Below are positions 23,131 through 31,342 of a stretch of DNA of 64,000 bases, piece by piece. The stretch is from Paenibacillus xylaniclasticus (GTDB lineage Bacteria > Bacillota > Bacilli > Paenibacillales > Paenibacillaceae): contig NZ_BIML01000005.1 of NCBI RefSeq assembly GCF_004001065.1, positions 343,258-407,257 of the forward strand. The letters are read 5' to 3'. A model generated the notes under the pieces. The model saw only the letters and a program-made list of their open reading frames with translations, had not been told where the DNA came from and ran no database searches. Both the position numbers and the translations under genes were made by a program. Numbering within the stretch: position 1 is the first letter of the stretch; each line of letters starts with the position of its first letter.

Positions 23131-24756
23131 CTATTCAGCACGTGCTGCGGAAGCGGCTTTCTCGCGCAGCGGTACCAATATAAATGAAGCAACGATAATC
23201 AAAATACCTAGAACTGCCGCTGACCAGTATAAGCCGCCGTAACCATTCTCCGCAGCTCTTTTGGTCATTTCAGCAACGCTCTTTAAGACAACTTCTTTAA
23301 GTGCAGGGTCTTGAATGGCATCAACGGCCTCATTCATTTGATTGGCATCAATTGGCCCCGCGCTTGAAGCCATCTGTTGACCGATTTGAGCCAGCTCGCC
23401 AAGTGCTTCTTGAGATAAATTCGCCTGTGCAACATGATCCTGCAGAACCTCTTGGAAATCATTCTTGAACAGATTGCCGATATTGCTATAGCCTCGCGCA
23501 ATGAAGCCCGCGTAGATCGTTGGAGCGATCGTCATCCCGACCTGGCGGAGCAACGATAATGAAGCGAGCGCCGTACCTTTGTTCGACTGTAATCCTTCAG
23601 TGGCCAGAATGTTTAACGGTGCGCCTAGAATGACCCCTATCCCGACGCCGGCAATCATACTGGAGACGATAAATTCCCATTTCGCATCAATCCATAACGG
23701 GAATAAAGCGAACCCGATTGCAGCAATTAATCCGGACATGATTACGGTAAACACAGGACCGCGCTTCGTCACAAGCGTACCGCCCAGTCCCGCTCCCAAG
23801 CCCGCTGCTACCGCAAGAGGGGTCATCCAGTAGCCTGATTTTTCAGCTGAAATACCGAGCACGTTCTCAGTAAAGGCCGGAATAAATATCATCGCCGCCA
23901 AAATACCGCCTGATAGAGCACCAATGAGAAGAACCATTAAGAAACGAGGCTGCTTAACTAAGTACAAGGGCAGAATAGGGTCGCCATGCTCCTTGCGCGC
24001 CAATGCTGACTCATAGAACATCAGCACGATAAACAATAAGATTCCTGCACCGATATAACCGGATACATCAAGCTGCTGCAGACTTGCCCAGAAATCAACA
24101 TCGATGTTGGTCAATCCGTACATCAGTGACAAGATGGCGAGCGATAAAATAATCGTTCCCAGCAAATCGAGCCGCCCAGGGCTTGGATCTGACGATTCCT
24201 TCAATCTCACGATGCCGAGAATAACCAGGACAACGGCAATGGGAACGTTAATCAAGAATAGAATATGCCAATTCCCCGTTGCATCGAGCAAGAACGAGCC
24301 GATATTCGGCCCCAATACAGCCGCGACCCCGTTCATTGCGCCGAGAAGCCCTAAATATTTCGCCTGTTTGCCTGACTCAACTGTACTTAATATGTGAGAG
24401 TTCCCGATAATGAAAATACCGCCGCCGCCAAGTGCTTGTATAAAGCGTGCGGCTAAATATAAGCCAAACGATGGACTAAGCGCGACTAATAATGAACCTA
24501 AGCCGAACAAGGCGATTTCAATCAGAAACAGCTTCTTTCTTCCGTATCTGTCGGAAAGCTTACCTACAACCGGCAAGCTAATCGCTAAGCCTAACGTATA
24601 AATGGTAATTCCCCATGCGCCCCAGTTATCGGTCACATCATAATGGCGATTAATGGTCGTGAGCGCGGAGCTAATAATTCCGTTATCCAGCTGCGCCATA
24701 AATACGCCAATTGAGAATAAAAGCAAGGCCCAAAATTGAGATGATTTTTTAGCCAA
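23131..24756 (-). CDS. MFS drug efflux transporter, DHA2 (14-helix) type
   Basis: A 541-residue proton-coupled exporter of the DHA2/EmrB-QacA group. It has about 14 helices, the motif A-like GKLSDRYGRKKLFLIEI between helices 2 and 3, and motif C-like GVAAVLGPNIGSFLLD in helix 5. A large soluble loop (about residues 430-505, QQMASSAGPIDANQMNEAVDAIQDPALKEVV) lies before the last helix, as in several Firmicutes DHA2 pumps. It stands alone; the 361-base region upstream has no gene but carries a palindrome at 24853-24886. Substrates are unknown. Confidence 0.9.
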   Translation of the reverse strand: MAKKSSQFWALLLFSIGVFMAQLDNGIISSALTTINRHYDVTDNWGAWGITIYTLGLAISLPVVGKLSDRYGRKKLFLIEIALFGLGSLLVALSPSFGLYLAARFIQALGGGGIFIIGNSHILSTVESGKQAKYLGLLGAMNGVAAVLGPNIGSFLLDATGNWHILFLINVPIAVVLVILGIVRLKESSDPSPGRLDLLGTIILSLAILSLMYGLTNIDVDFWASLQQLDVSGYIGAGILLFIVLMFYESALARKEHGDPILPLYLVKQPRFLMVLLIGALSGGILAAMIFIPAFTENVLGISAEKSGYWMTPLAVAAGLGAGLGGTLVTKRGPVFTVIMSGLIAAIGFALFPLWIDAKWEFIVSSMIAGVGIGVILGAPLNILATEGLQSNKGTALASLSLLRQVGMTIAPTIYAGFIARGYSNIGNLFKNDFQEVLQDHVAQANLSQEALGELAQIGQQMASSAGPIDANQMNEAVDAIQDPALKEVVLKSVAEMTKRAAENGYGGLYWSAAVLGILIIVASFILVPLREKAASAARAE

Positions 24757-24852
24757 TGCTTCTCACTCCTTATCCTTAATTTTCTCATATCATACACTTG
24801 ATATTTAGGTCTTTCAATTACTTGCCTCCACCTCAAACGTGCACATCAACTC

Positions 24853-24886
24853 TATATACCATTTATAAACCAGTATATGGTATATA
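24853..24886. promoter_or_regulatory. Inverted repeat in the gap 24757-25117, candidate operator of the DHA2 gene
   Basis: TATATACCAT (24853-24862) and ATGGTATATA (24877-24886) are perfect 10-bp arms with a 14-base spacer, about 100 bases upstream of the DHA2 gene. It is a plausible repressor site. The rest of the 361-base gap holds TAGTCAT/ATGACTA (25021-25027 and 25037-25043) and nothing else that I recognise. Confidence 0.45.
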
Positions 24887-25117
24887 AATATTCACAAAAC
24901 CTAGAATTAAGGATTATGCTTAGAATTTCCCTTGAAGCAGGCTCTTAGTATCGAACTGAGTTGAGCTCTCGCTAGTGTCTGCCTCATCAGCATATGGTTA
25001 ATCTTAACAGATCATACATATAGTCATATACGAATCATGACTAAAGTGCACTCTCTTACTATGACTTTTTCAGCTTATACTCATTAACATCAAACCATTA
25101 AGGAGCTGAAAGATAGC

Positions 25118-25999
25118 ATGACGAATCGTTTTGCGCGCCATGAGGCGCAGCAAACCAACGGGAGCAAAAGTACATGGAGCCGAATCTGGCGCTTTCCTCT
25201 CGTTTGGATGATCGTAGGGTTACTGAGTATCCTGGTCGTGAATGATTTATTTTACCTGCTGATAGAGCCGGCGGAGGGGATTGCCTCCCTGCTCTTATAC
25301 GTAGTGCTATGCTTAATCGTAATCGCTATTTATAAGCTTACAATGAAGTATCTAGCCCGACAATCAACTCCAGAGCTGTCAATAGCACGCGCAGGCAAAG
25401 AGGCCGGACTAGGGGCGCTAATCGCAATCGGTCTCATTGGCGCTGCTACTCTTATTATCACTGCCGCTGGAGGCTACTCCTTCCAATGGGCCGATGCGGA
25501 TATAGACGTTGTTATCATTTCCGCTATAGGTGCCTCTTTAGGCGCATCCATTGTTGAAGAGCTGGTCTTTCGTGGTCTTGCGCTTCAGGCTATTTCAAAG
25601 CTGGCGGGAAACTGGGCAGCTCTCGCTGTAACCTCCCTATTCTTTGGAGTTGCCCATCTTGGAAATCCAGGGGCAACCCTATGGGGCGGAATCGCCATTG
25701 CGATCGAGGCAGGTATTCTGCTTGGTGCTGCCTTCATGTGGCGAAAGAACCTGTGGTTTGCCATGGGGCTGCATTTTGCCTGGGATTTCGTTGATTGCCT
25801 GCTCGACTTTCCTGTCTCGGGACACGATGTGGGCGGTCTGTTCACGAAAAATTTGAAGGGAGATATCCTTCTTACAGGAGGTGAATTTGGACTCGAGGCC
25901 TCCTTTATCACGGTTATACTCGGACTTCTCATTGCCATTCCGATGCTGATTAGCGCAGCCCGGAAACGGGCATCTCAATCCCCGAAGCAAATTGGATGA
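25118..25999 (+). CDS. CPBP (CAAX-type) intramembrane metalloprotease, copy 1
   Basis: A 293-residue membrane protein with about eight helices. The CPBP/Abi motifs are complete: EELVFRG for motif 1 (about residues 147-153), FFGVAHLGNPG for motif 2, and HFAWDF for motif 3. The glutamates and histidines of these motifs bind the catalytic zinc. Members include Rce1-like proteases and proteins linked to bacteriocin self-immunity. Copy 2 at 58748 is about the same length with the same LTGGxFGLEAS end. GGAG lies ten bases before ATG 25118. The physiological substrate is unknown. Confidence 0.9.
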   Translation: MTNRFARHEAQQTNGSKSTWSRIWRFPLVWMIVGLLSILVVNDLFYLLIEPAEGIASLLLYVVLCLIVIAIYKLTMKYLARQSTPELSIARAGKEAGLGALIAIGLIGAATLIITAAGGYSFQWADADIDVVIISAIGASLGASIVEELVFRGLALQAISKLAGNWAALAVTSLFFGVAHLGNPGATLWGGIAIAIEAGILLGAAFMWRKNLWFAMGLHFAWDFVDCLLDFPVSGHDVGGLFTKNLKGDILLTGGEFGLEASFITVILGLLIAIPMLISAARKRASQSPKQIG

Positions 26000-26021
26000 C
26001 CCTTTTTTCCCATTGAACATA

Positions 26022-26051
26022 GCAAAAGACCGCAAAATTGCGGTCTTTTGC
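26022..26051. terminator. Bidirectional terminator between CPBP and LmrB-like genes
   Basis: GCAAAAGACCGCAA (26022-26035) and TTGCGGTCTTTTGC (26038-26051) form a perfect 14-bp stem. Its A and T flanks provide U-tracts in both directions. Confidence 0.88.
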
Positions 26052-26062
26052 CCTTCATTTGA

Positions 26063-27472
26063 TTAATGAGCAGAACGGCTGTTTTGAATAAACAGAGAAC
26101 AGATTAAGCCCACGATTGCTACAATAAGTACCGGAATCATCGCATGATTGACACCGTAAGCCAAAAACTTATGCGGTTCATTAGGACCGTGCTCTGCAAT
26201 ATATCGATTCTGGGCCGATGTAAATACGGTAATCGCAACTGCCGTACCTGCGGCGCCAGCTACCTGCGTCAATGTATTGAGAGCAGCGGAGCCGTCGGCA
26301 TATAGCTTAGCCGGCAATGCATTCATCGCATTCGTCTGAGACGGCATAATCGCCATCGATACTCCTAAGAAAAAGACACACAGAATCGCAACGATTTGCC
26401 ATACTGGCGTTGTAGACGAAATTGTAGCTAGGAACAGAATCGACGCAATCGTAATCAGCGAGAAGCCGATGCGCGTAAATATTGTGGCCCCTACTTTATC
26501 GAAGTTCGTCCCTACAATAGGCGCCATAATAATGTTCAGTACGTTACCTGGCAGCATCAAGAGACCCGCTCCAATAGCAGTGTAGGCCAATACGCTTTTC
26601 AAGTAGAGCGGAGTCAAGATCGCCACCGACAGGATCATAAACATCGTGGCGAACATCATCACGACGCCCAAGGAGAACATGGGATACTTAAACGCCTGTA
26701 AATTAATCATCGGCTCAGCCATTTTCAACTGGCGGATTATAAACAGCAGTAACGCAATAATCCCCACGACCAACGGCAGCCACACTTGAGGGTCCGAGAA
26801 CGAAATTTCGGCCATCGTAGCCAACGCATACACAATGCCTCCGAAAGCAATCGTCGACAGCAGCAGCGACACCAAATCGATGCTCGGCTTCGTAATGGTC
26901 GAAGTGTTCTCTACCTTCGAAGCACCAATCAAGAAGACAACTGCATATAACACGATCATAATCCAAAAAATATAATGCCAGCTCGAGGAGCTAATAATAA
27001 GACCTGCAATTGTCGGGCCTAATGCAGGGCCTGTCGTCAAGACCAGACCAACGATACCCATTACGGCGCCGCGTTTGTGAATCGGGAAAATCATAAGTAC
27101 AACGCTAAACATCAACGGCAGGAAGATGCCTGTTCCAAGGGCTTGTACCATACGTCCAATCAGCAATACTGGAAAAGCAGGGGCTATCGCTCCTAACAAA
27201 GAACCGATTAATGAAAAGCATAATGCGCTAATAATTAATTGACGTGTCGTAAACCAACGTACCAAATAGGACGACAACGGAACCAACACCGCTAATACTA
27301 ACAGATAGCCTGTCGTTAACCATTGGGCCGTACTCGGACTGATCTCGAAATCCTCCATGACTTCGGTTAAAGCCATGTTCAATGCCGTTTCGCCGAACAA
27401 GCCGACGAATGCACCGAACATCAATACGAATGCAATTAATTTGGGACTTTTCACCTGCACATGAGCGTTCAT
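26063..27472 (-). CDS. MFS drug exporter, LmrB/MdeA-like DHA2 type
   Basis: A 469-residue exporter with about 14 helices. It carries STAQWLTTGYLLVLAVLVPLSSYLVRWFTTRQLIISA, which is typical of the LmrB/MdeA branch. LIGRMVQALGTGIFLPL and the motif C-like GLVLTTGPALGPTIAGL are also conserved. LmrB of Bacillus exports lincomycin-type drugs. The gene follows its TetR regulator by nine bases and is probably in one operon with it, as in lmrAB of B. subtilis. The start is ATG 27472; GGAGTTACTC precedes it. Confidence 0.9.
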   Translation of the reverse strand: MNAHVQVKSPKLIAFVLMFGAFVGLFGETALNMALTEVMEDFEISPSTAQWLTTGYLLVLAVLVPLSSYLVRWFTTRQLIISALCFSLIGSLLGAIAPAFPVLLIGRMVQALGTGIFLPLMFSVVLMIFPIHKRGAVMGIVGLVLTTGPALGPTIAGLIISSSSWHYIFWIMIVLYAVVFLIGASKVENTSTITKPSIDLVSLLLSTIAFGGIVYALATMAEISFSDPQVWLPLVVGIIALLLFIIRQLKMAEPMINLQAFKYPMFSLGVVMMFATMFMILSVAILTPLYLKSVLAYTAIGAGLLMLPGNVLNIIMAPIVGTNFDKVGATIFTRIGFSLITIASILFLATISSTTPVWQIVAILCVFFLGVSMAIMPSQTNAMNALPAKLYADGSAALNTLTQVAGAAGTAVAITVFTSAQNRYIAEHGPNEPHKFLAYGVNHAMIPVLIVAIVGLICSLFIQNSRSAH

Positions 27473-27481
27473 GAGTAACTC

Positions 27482-28042
27482 CTATTCTGTCTTTAATATG
27501 CGGCCTAATTGCTGTGAAATCATTCGAAGCGGCTGACTGGTCTTCTTGGTCAATGAAAGCATAATGCCGCCTTCCAGGGTCGCAATAATGAACAGTGCAT
27601 GCTGTCTGGCCTCATCCGTCGACATGCCTTCCTGTTCAAGCTTGCGGGCTATAATGCGTTCATAATTCTCGTATACTCGCTCACATGCTGATCGAACATT
27701 TTCGCTTAGTGCACCCATCTCGCTAACAATGCTTGTAAACGTGTAGCTTGCGATTGTGCCCTCATTGTCGTACAGCTGAATCAGCTTATCCAGCACCACC
27801 GAAAGCGCTTCTTGAGTACTTCTATTCCCTCCGAAAATACTCTCCATGTCCTGTACAATCACTTGGCCTAACGCTTCCAGACATGTGACAAGCAGCTGCT
27901 CCTTGCCCAAAGGAAAGTAATGATAGAATGCCCCTTTGGAAATATCGCATGCCTGTAGCAGCTCGGAAAGCCCTACCCCCATATACCCTTTCTTCTGAAA
28001 TAGAGCAGTAGCTACTTCAATAATGTACGTTTTTTTGTCCAT
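27482..28042 (-). CDS. TetR family regulator, LmrA/YxaF-like
   Basis: A 186-residue TetR repressor. The DNA-binding part reads IIEVATALFQKKGYMGVGLSELLQACDISKGAFYHYFPLGKEQL, where GLSELL and the FPLGKEQL ending match the LmrA/YxaF subgroup. The C-terminal part fits that subgroup as well. It sits upstream of the exporter gene in the same operon. A palindrome (CAGACCAACCGGTCTG) 17 bases upstream of its start closely resembles known LmrA boxes and suggests autoregulation of both genes. Confidence 0.88.
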   Translation of the reverse strand: MDKKTYIIEVATALFQKKGYMGVGLSELLQACDISKGAFYHYFPLGKEQLLVTCLEALGQVIVQDMESIFGGNRSTQEALSVVLDKLIQLYDNEGTIASYTFTSIVSEMGALSENVRSACERVYENYERIIARKLEQEGMSTDEARQHALFIIATLEGGIMLSLTKKTSQPLRMISQQLGRILKTE

Positions 28043-28058
28043 ACCATTATCCTTTCAC

Positions 28059-28074
28059 CAGACCAACCGGTCTG
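28059..28074. promoter_or_regulatory. LmrA-like operator
   Basis: CAGACC (28059-28064), AACC, GGTCTG (28069-28074): 6-bp arms 17 bases before the TetR gene. The GACC..GGTC core resembles LmrA/YxaF boxes. Confidence 0.65.
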
Positions 28075-28321
28075 ACTACTACTATAGCAAAATAATTCGT
28101 AATAATTCAAACTGTTTTTTATGTAACTTGCTGTGGTTCTATCATTAATTCAATAGATTCTACTCATTTTATCCAATTAGTATAGGAATCATTCTTATTA
28201 TTTTGTATTCTATATGCCGCTTTCTGCATGTGCCAGTACAAATTTTCATGGCTAGAATCACTTCGTATAAAAATGTTCATATTGGTTAGACTTACATGCA
28301 TAGATTGGTTGTAGATTTTAG

Positions 28322-28361
28322 TTGCAGTTTTATTGCAGTTTGAGGTTGTGATTTGTATAAT
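28322..28361 (+). promoter_or_regulatory. Promoter with direct repeats before the HTH/TumE-like operon (gap 28043-28376)
   Basis: TTGCAG (28333-28338) and TATAAT (28356-28361) are 17 bases apart, with the ribosome site directly after the -10. TTGCAGTTT occurs twice, at 28322-28330 and 28333-28341, so the -35 sits inside a tandem repeat that could bind the HTH protein. The rest of the 334-base gap upstream is AT-rich and holds only the LmrA-like operator. Confidence 0.6.
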
Positions 28362-28376
28362 AGGAGGTGTAAGCCT

Positions 28377-29039
28377 ATGCCTAAAGAGGTGAAGTTAATG
28401 TCCACCGTTTTGGATAGAGAAAAGGTCCGACATTTTGGTGCATTAATCGAAACAATCGAATCCATGGAAGATAGCGAGAAAATTGCTTTAAATATTAGTG
28501 ATTTTAAAGCATTTTTAAATGTCATGCGGGATTATGCAGTGATGACTCACTTAAGCGACTCAGATTCGGAAATCGCGACTGCTTTGTCATGTGTAGCAGA
28601 CTACGTCGATCAAGCATCTACTGAAGTCACTAAAGCCAAGCCAACATTTTATAAGACAACAAAACTCGCTGAAATCTTTGACGTTTCAGTTACTGCAATT
28701 AATAAATGGATCGATGAGGGCAGATTTATTGGGTATCGTCGCCCTGAACCAGGAAAGCATGCACGAATACCCCATTTTACACCCTTCCGCCTGCGAGATG
28801 GGTCTGTTGTTCCGTTGGGTAAACTAATTGATGAATACTCGGGAAATCCCGCTGCTTCATTTGCTGATGATGATGAACGTCAATTACTCCATAACGAGCT
28901 GCGTCGACTACAGGATAAATACGAAACATTGTCGTATGATGAGGCATTCGGTGGACGTGTTTTATCGCCCAGCGAGGAAAGTGATGCGTCATGGTGGAAT
29001 TTCTATGAGAGAAAGCTGAGCGAACTGAATAATGGTTAA
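28377..29039 (+). CDS. MerR/excisionase-type HTH protein, probable antitoxin partner
   Basis: A 220-residue protein. An N-terminal helical region of about 95 residues precedes a helix-turn-helix of the excisionase/MerR-like type, KTTKLAEIFDVSVTAINKWIDEGRFIGYRR, and a tail with ARIPHFTPFRLRDGSVVPLGKLIDEYSG. The C-terminus is acidic. AGGAGGTG seven bases before ATG 28377 fixes the start. The last eight bases overlap the next gene, so the pair is translationally coupled. The layout, a DNA-binding protein followed by a small TumE-like protein, fits a toxin-antitoxin operon with the HTH protein as antitoxin and autorepressor. A decayed second version lies at 59659-59901. Confidence 0.65.
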   Translation: MPKEVKLMSTVLDREKVRHFGALIETIESMEDSEKIALNISDFKAFLNVMRDYAVMTHLSDSDSEIATALSCVADYVDQASTEVTKAKPTFYKTTKLAEIFDVSVTAINKWIDEGRFIGYRRPEPGKHARIPHFTPFRLRDGSVVPLGKLIDEYSGNPAASFADDDERQLLHNELRRLQDKYETLSYDEAFGGRVLSPSEESDASWWNFYERKLSELNNG

Positions 29040-29517
29040 TTATGAGCACTGGGCAGTAAATAGAGACCAGAAGATGCCTGAAACCGACTTTGATTACATC
29101 GCCAATCAGTTCGCGGACATCATCCAAGGGGAAGTAAAGCCCGGTAATCACGATGGAAGAGACGGGTGGCCGCAGGTTCGAAAGACAATCACTCTTCAGG
29201 ATGGTCTCGGAGTGCTCGAAGTAAACGAATACATTGATAGAAAAACAAGAACCATTGAAAAGTTTGAATATAACTGGAACTATACTCTCAACCGTCAATG
29301 GAAATTTCATTACGATACGTATCATCCAAAAAGATACTGGACAGATACGATTCATTATCATCAACACGATGAGCCTTCTCCAAATAAGTCCGAACAAGAT
29401 CGAATATCTAATTTTCGAATGAGAGACTTACTACATATTCTGGAGACCATCCGCATAATTAGACGGATCACTATCGAACAAGCTAAGTTCCAGCAGGAAA
29501 CTCAATTGCTTAAATAA
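29032..29517 (+). CDS. TumE-like (DUF6516-like) protein, putative toxin
   Basis: A 161-residue soluble protein. The core VRKTITLQDGLGVLEVNEYID, then FEYNWNY...WKFHYDTYH and IHYHQHDEPSPN fits the TumE/DUF6516 pattern of D-G-x-x-L-x-V-x-E, Y-x-W, a HYD-x-x-H element and a terminal H-x-H-x-x-P. TumE-type proteins are annotated as toxins paired with a HTH antitoxin; the molecular target is not something I can state. It overlaps the HTH gene by eight bases. A related domain occurs at 59968. The alternative is a regulator with no toxicity. Confidence 0.6.
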   Translation: MVNYEHWAVNRDQKMPETDFDYIANQFADIIQGEVKPGNHDGRDGWPQVRKTITLQDGLGVLEVNEYIDRKTRTIEKFEYNWNYTLNRQWKFHYDTYHPKRYWTDTIHYHQHDEPSPNKSEQDRISNFRMRDLLHILETIRIIRRITIEQAKFQQETQLLK

Positions 29518-29545
29518 ATAAAATAAGGATTAATATTCTTAATAG

Positions 29546-29575
29546 ACTCAGGGCACCCCACGGGGTGCCCTGAGT
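29546..29575 (+). terminator. Strong hairpin after the TumE-like gene
   Basis: ACTCAGGGCACCCC (29546-29559) and GGGGTGCCCTGAGT (29562-29575) form a perfect 14-bp stem. The following T-tract is weak (TCCTCTACTTTTCC). It may also serve the convergent cupin gene. Confidence 0.78.
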
Positions 29576-29605
29576 TCCTCTACTTTTCCGTTTATCCAAT
29601 TCTCA

Positions 29606-30148
29606 TTAGCTTCCGGAGGCCATAGCATCAGCCTTTGTTATATGAACCGTGCCATGGGGATGCTGAGGCGGTGCGTAAATGACATATACCTTGAGCGGCT
29701 TGTGGCCCGTGTTCGTGACGTTATGCCATTTGCCAGCCGGTATCATTATGGCATAGTCATCGTATGCGTATGCCGTAAAGTCTAATCGGTCCTTCGCATC
29801 CCCCATCTGAACCAGCCCCTGACCTTCTTCAATCCGTATGAATTGATCTGTTGTCGGATGCACCTCAAGACCGATGTCATCCCCAACAGGGATACTCATC
29901 ACGGTCACTTGAAAGTGTTTCCCCGTCCATAGAGTCGTTCTGTACGTCTTGTTTCGTCTCGCAGCCTCAGCGATATTAATGACGTATGGCCTTGGTCCAT
30001 AATCTTGTATGGGTGTCTTACCTGGCGGATATAAAGGGTATCCATGCTGAGCAAACGGATATTTCACATGAACAGAAGGGTAAACCGCCATATGCCCGTT
30101 CGTATAGTATGGATGTCCATAAGTAACAGGAGCCGCATGATAATACAT
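29606..30148 (-). CDS. Cupin domain protein
   Basis: A 180-residue protein. An N-terminal Tyr/Pro/His-rich segment of about 60 residues (YPSVHVKYPFAQHGYPLYPP) precedes a single cupin barrel. The cupin metal motifs are recognisable as VGDDIGLEVHPTTDQFIRIEEGQGLVQMG and IPAGKWHNVTNTGHKPLKVYVIYAPP. Relatives in Bacillus are cytosolic or coat-associated proteins of unknown function; the Tyr/Pro-rich start resembles spore coat proteins. AAGGAG eight bases before ATG 30148 supports this start. It is downstream of the cyd genes with a 77-base gap. Confidence 0.85.
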   Translation of the reverse strand: MYYHAAPVTYGHPYYTNGHMAVYPSVHVKYPFAQHGYPLYPPGKTPIQDYGPRPYVINIAEAARRNKTYRTTLWTGKHFQVTVMSIPVGDDIGLEVHPTTDQFIRIEEGQGLVQMGDAKDRLDFTAYAYDDYAIMIPAGKWHNVTNTGHKPLKVYVIYAPPQHPHGTVHITKADAMASGS

Positions 30149-30225
30149 CGGAGTCACTCCTTCCTGGGATGTTAACCATACTATGCCCAAGGTAAAAAGG
30201 ACGTTCTAAAGGATGACCGCAACCG

Positions 30226-30318
30226 TTAAATATAACGAATCGCGGATAGCAATAGAAGCAAAGCGATTCCAAAGCATATCCGCATCAGCCACCGATCCTG
30301 GCGATCGAAGGAATTCAT
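30226..30318 (-). CDS. 30-codon membrane peptide coupled to cydB, possible CydS/CydX-like subunit
   Basis: ATG 30318 overlaps the cydB stop as ATGA, with GGGGAG nine bases upstream inside cydB. The frame encodes 30 residues ending at TAA 30226: about 12 polar residues (NSFDRQDRWLMR), then a single hydrophobic helix (ICFGIALLLLLSAI). Cytochrome bd oxidases of E. coli and Geobacillus contain a small third subunit with one helix (CydX or CydS) encoded behind cydB. Position, size, overlap and hydrophobicity fit. Sequence identity to those peptides is not evident to me, so the role is inferred from context. Confidence 0.6.
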   Translation of the reverse strand: MNSFDRQDRWLMRICFGIALLLLLSAIRYI

Positions 30319-31331
30319 GACGTTCTCCCCTTTACATAATTAACATTGAATAGAAACAACCGAAGCAGAAGCGTCAACGCAGGTATCAGCAGACAAAGTC
30401 CGGCCACGAACGATACGACTAACGCCCTGCCCATAACCGGATTCGTAGCGCTGCTTGCAACCGTTAGATACGGGTACAGCAAATAAGGAAGATGCGAGAT
30501 GCCGTAGCCGAAGAAGGCGAATGCGAATTGAAGCATAACCATAACAAACGCCGTTCCGTATTTTCGTCGCTTCCATATTAAATAGCTTGCAATAACAAAA
30601 CATACCAGCGACAGACCGAATAGCCACCAGTAATGAAGCATGTTCCGGAAATGCTCCTGATTGTGGTTGCGCAGTGCAATGAAGATAAATAGGCTGGAGA
30701 CGATCGTCGGCGCGCCCCCCATTAGCGCAAAGGAACGAAGCCATTCCAACGCCCTCTCGTCTTCCGCATGGTCAGCGTAATAGGTCAAGAACGTCGAGCT
30801 GATAAACAGTACGCTCGATATTGCCAGCAGTACGACAGCCCAGGAATAAGCGCTAAAGAACAGCTCATCCATCAGCAGCGACACTTTATTACCCGTAACG
30901 GACAAAAATCCTCCTTCAGATATGGTAAACACTGTCGATAAGGATGCCGGAATAAGCAATCCCGTCGCGCCATAGGCAAGCAGGTACAGGTTACTCTTCC
31001 TTGCGCCATAATTCGCGAACGCATAGAATGATCCCCGTACGCTCAGAAGTACTAGCGCGATGCTTCCGGGGATCAGCAAGGCTGTTCCATAGTAATAAGC
31101 CGTATCAGGAAAAAAACCGACGATACCTACAAAGAAGAACACGAGGAACACATTTGTCACTTCCCATACCGGCGACAAGTATCTTGAAATGACAGGTCCA
31201 ATCACGGTGTCTATACCAATTATCCTGCCGTAGTAAGCATAAAACCCAGCTCCAAAATCGATAGATGCTACTATCAGATAGCCGTATAGAAAGACCCATA
31301 GCACCGTAATCCCCAGTTGCTCAATTGACAC
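30315..31331 (-). CDS. cydB: Cytochrome bd ubiquinol oxidase subunit II
   Basis: A 338-residue membrane protein with eight to nine helices. Subunit II supports the heme-bearing subunit I in the terminal quinol oxidase, which reduces oxygen to water with high affinity. Typical N-terminal sequence LGITVLWVFLYGYLIVASIDFGAGFYAYYGR and the VTNVFLVFFFVGIVGFFPDTAYYYGTALLIPG stretch identify it. It follows cydA by 11 bases in the same operon. The length is normal for the short Firmicutes type, similar to YthB of B. subtilis. Confidence 0.9.
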   Translation of the reverse strand: MSIEQLGITVLWVFLYGYLIVASIDFGAGFYAYYGRIIGIDTVIGPVISRYLSPVWEVTNVFLVFFFVGIVGFFPDTAYYYGTALLIPGSIALVLLSVRGSFYAFANYGARKSNLYLLAYGATGLLIPASLSTVFTISEGGFLSVTGNKVSLLMDELFFSAYSWAVVLLAISSVLFISSTFLTYYADHAEDERALEWLRSFALMGGAPTIVSSLFIFIALRNHNQEHFRNMLHYWWLFGLSLVCFVIASYLIWKRRKYGTAFVMVMLQFAFAFFGYGISHLPYLLYPYLTVASSATNPVMGRALVVSFVAGLCLLIPALTLLLRLFLFNVNYVKGRTS

Positions 31332-31342
31332 CGAAACGCCCC

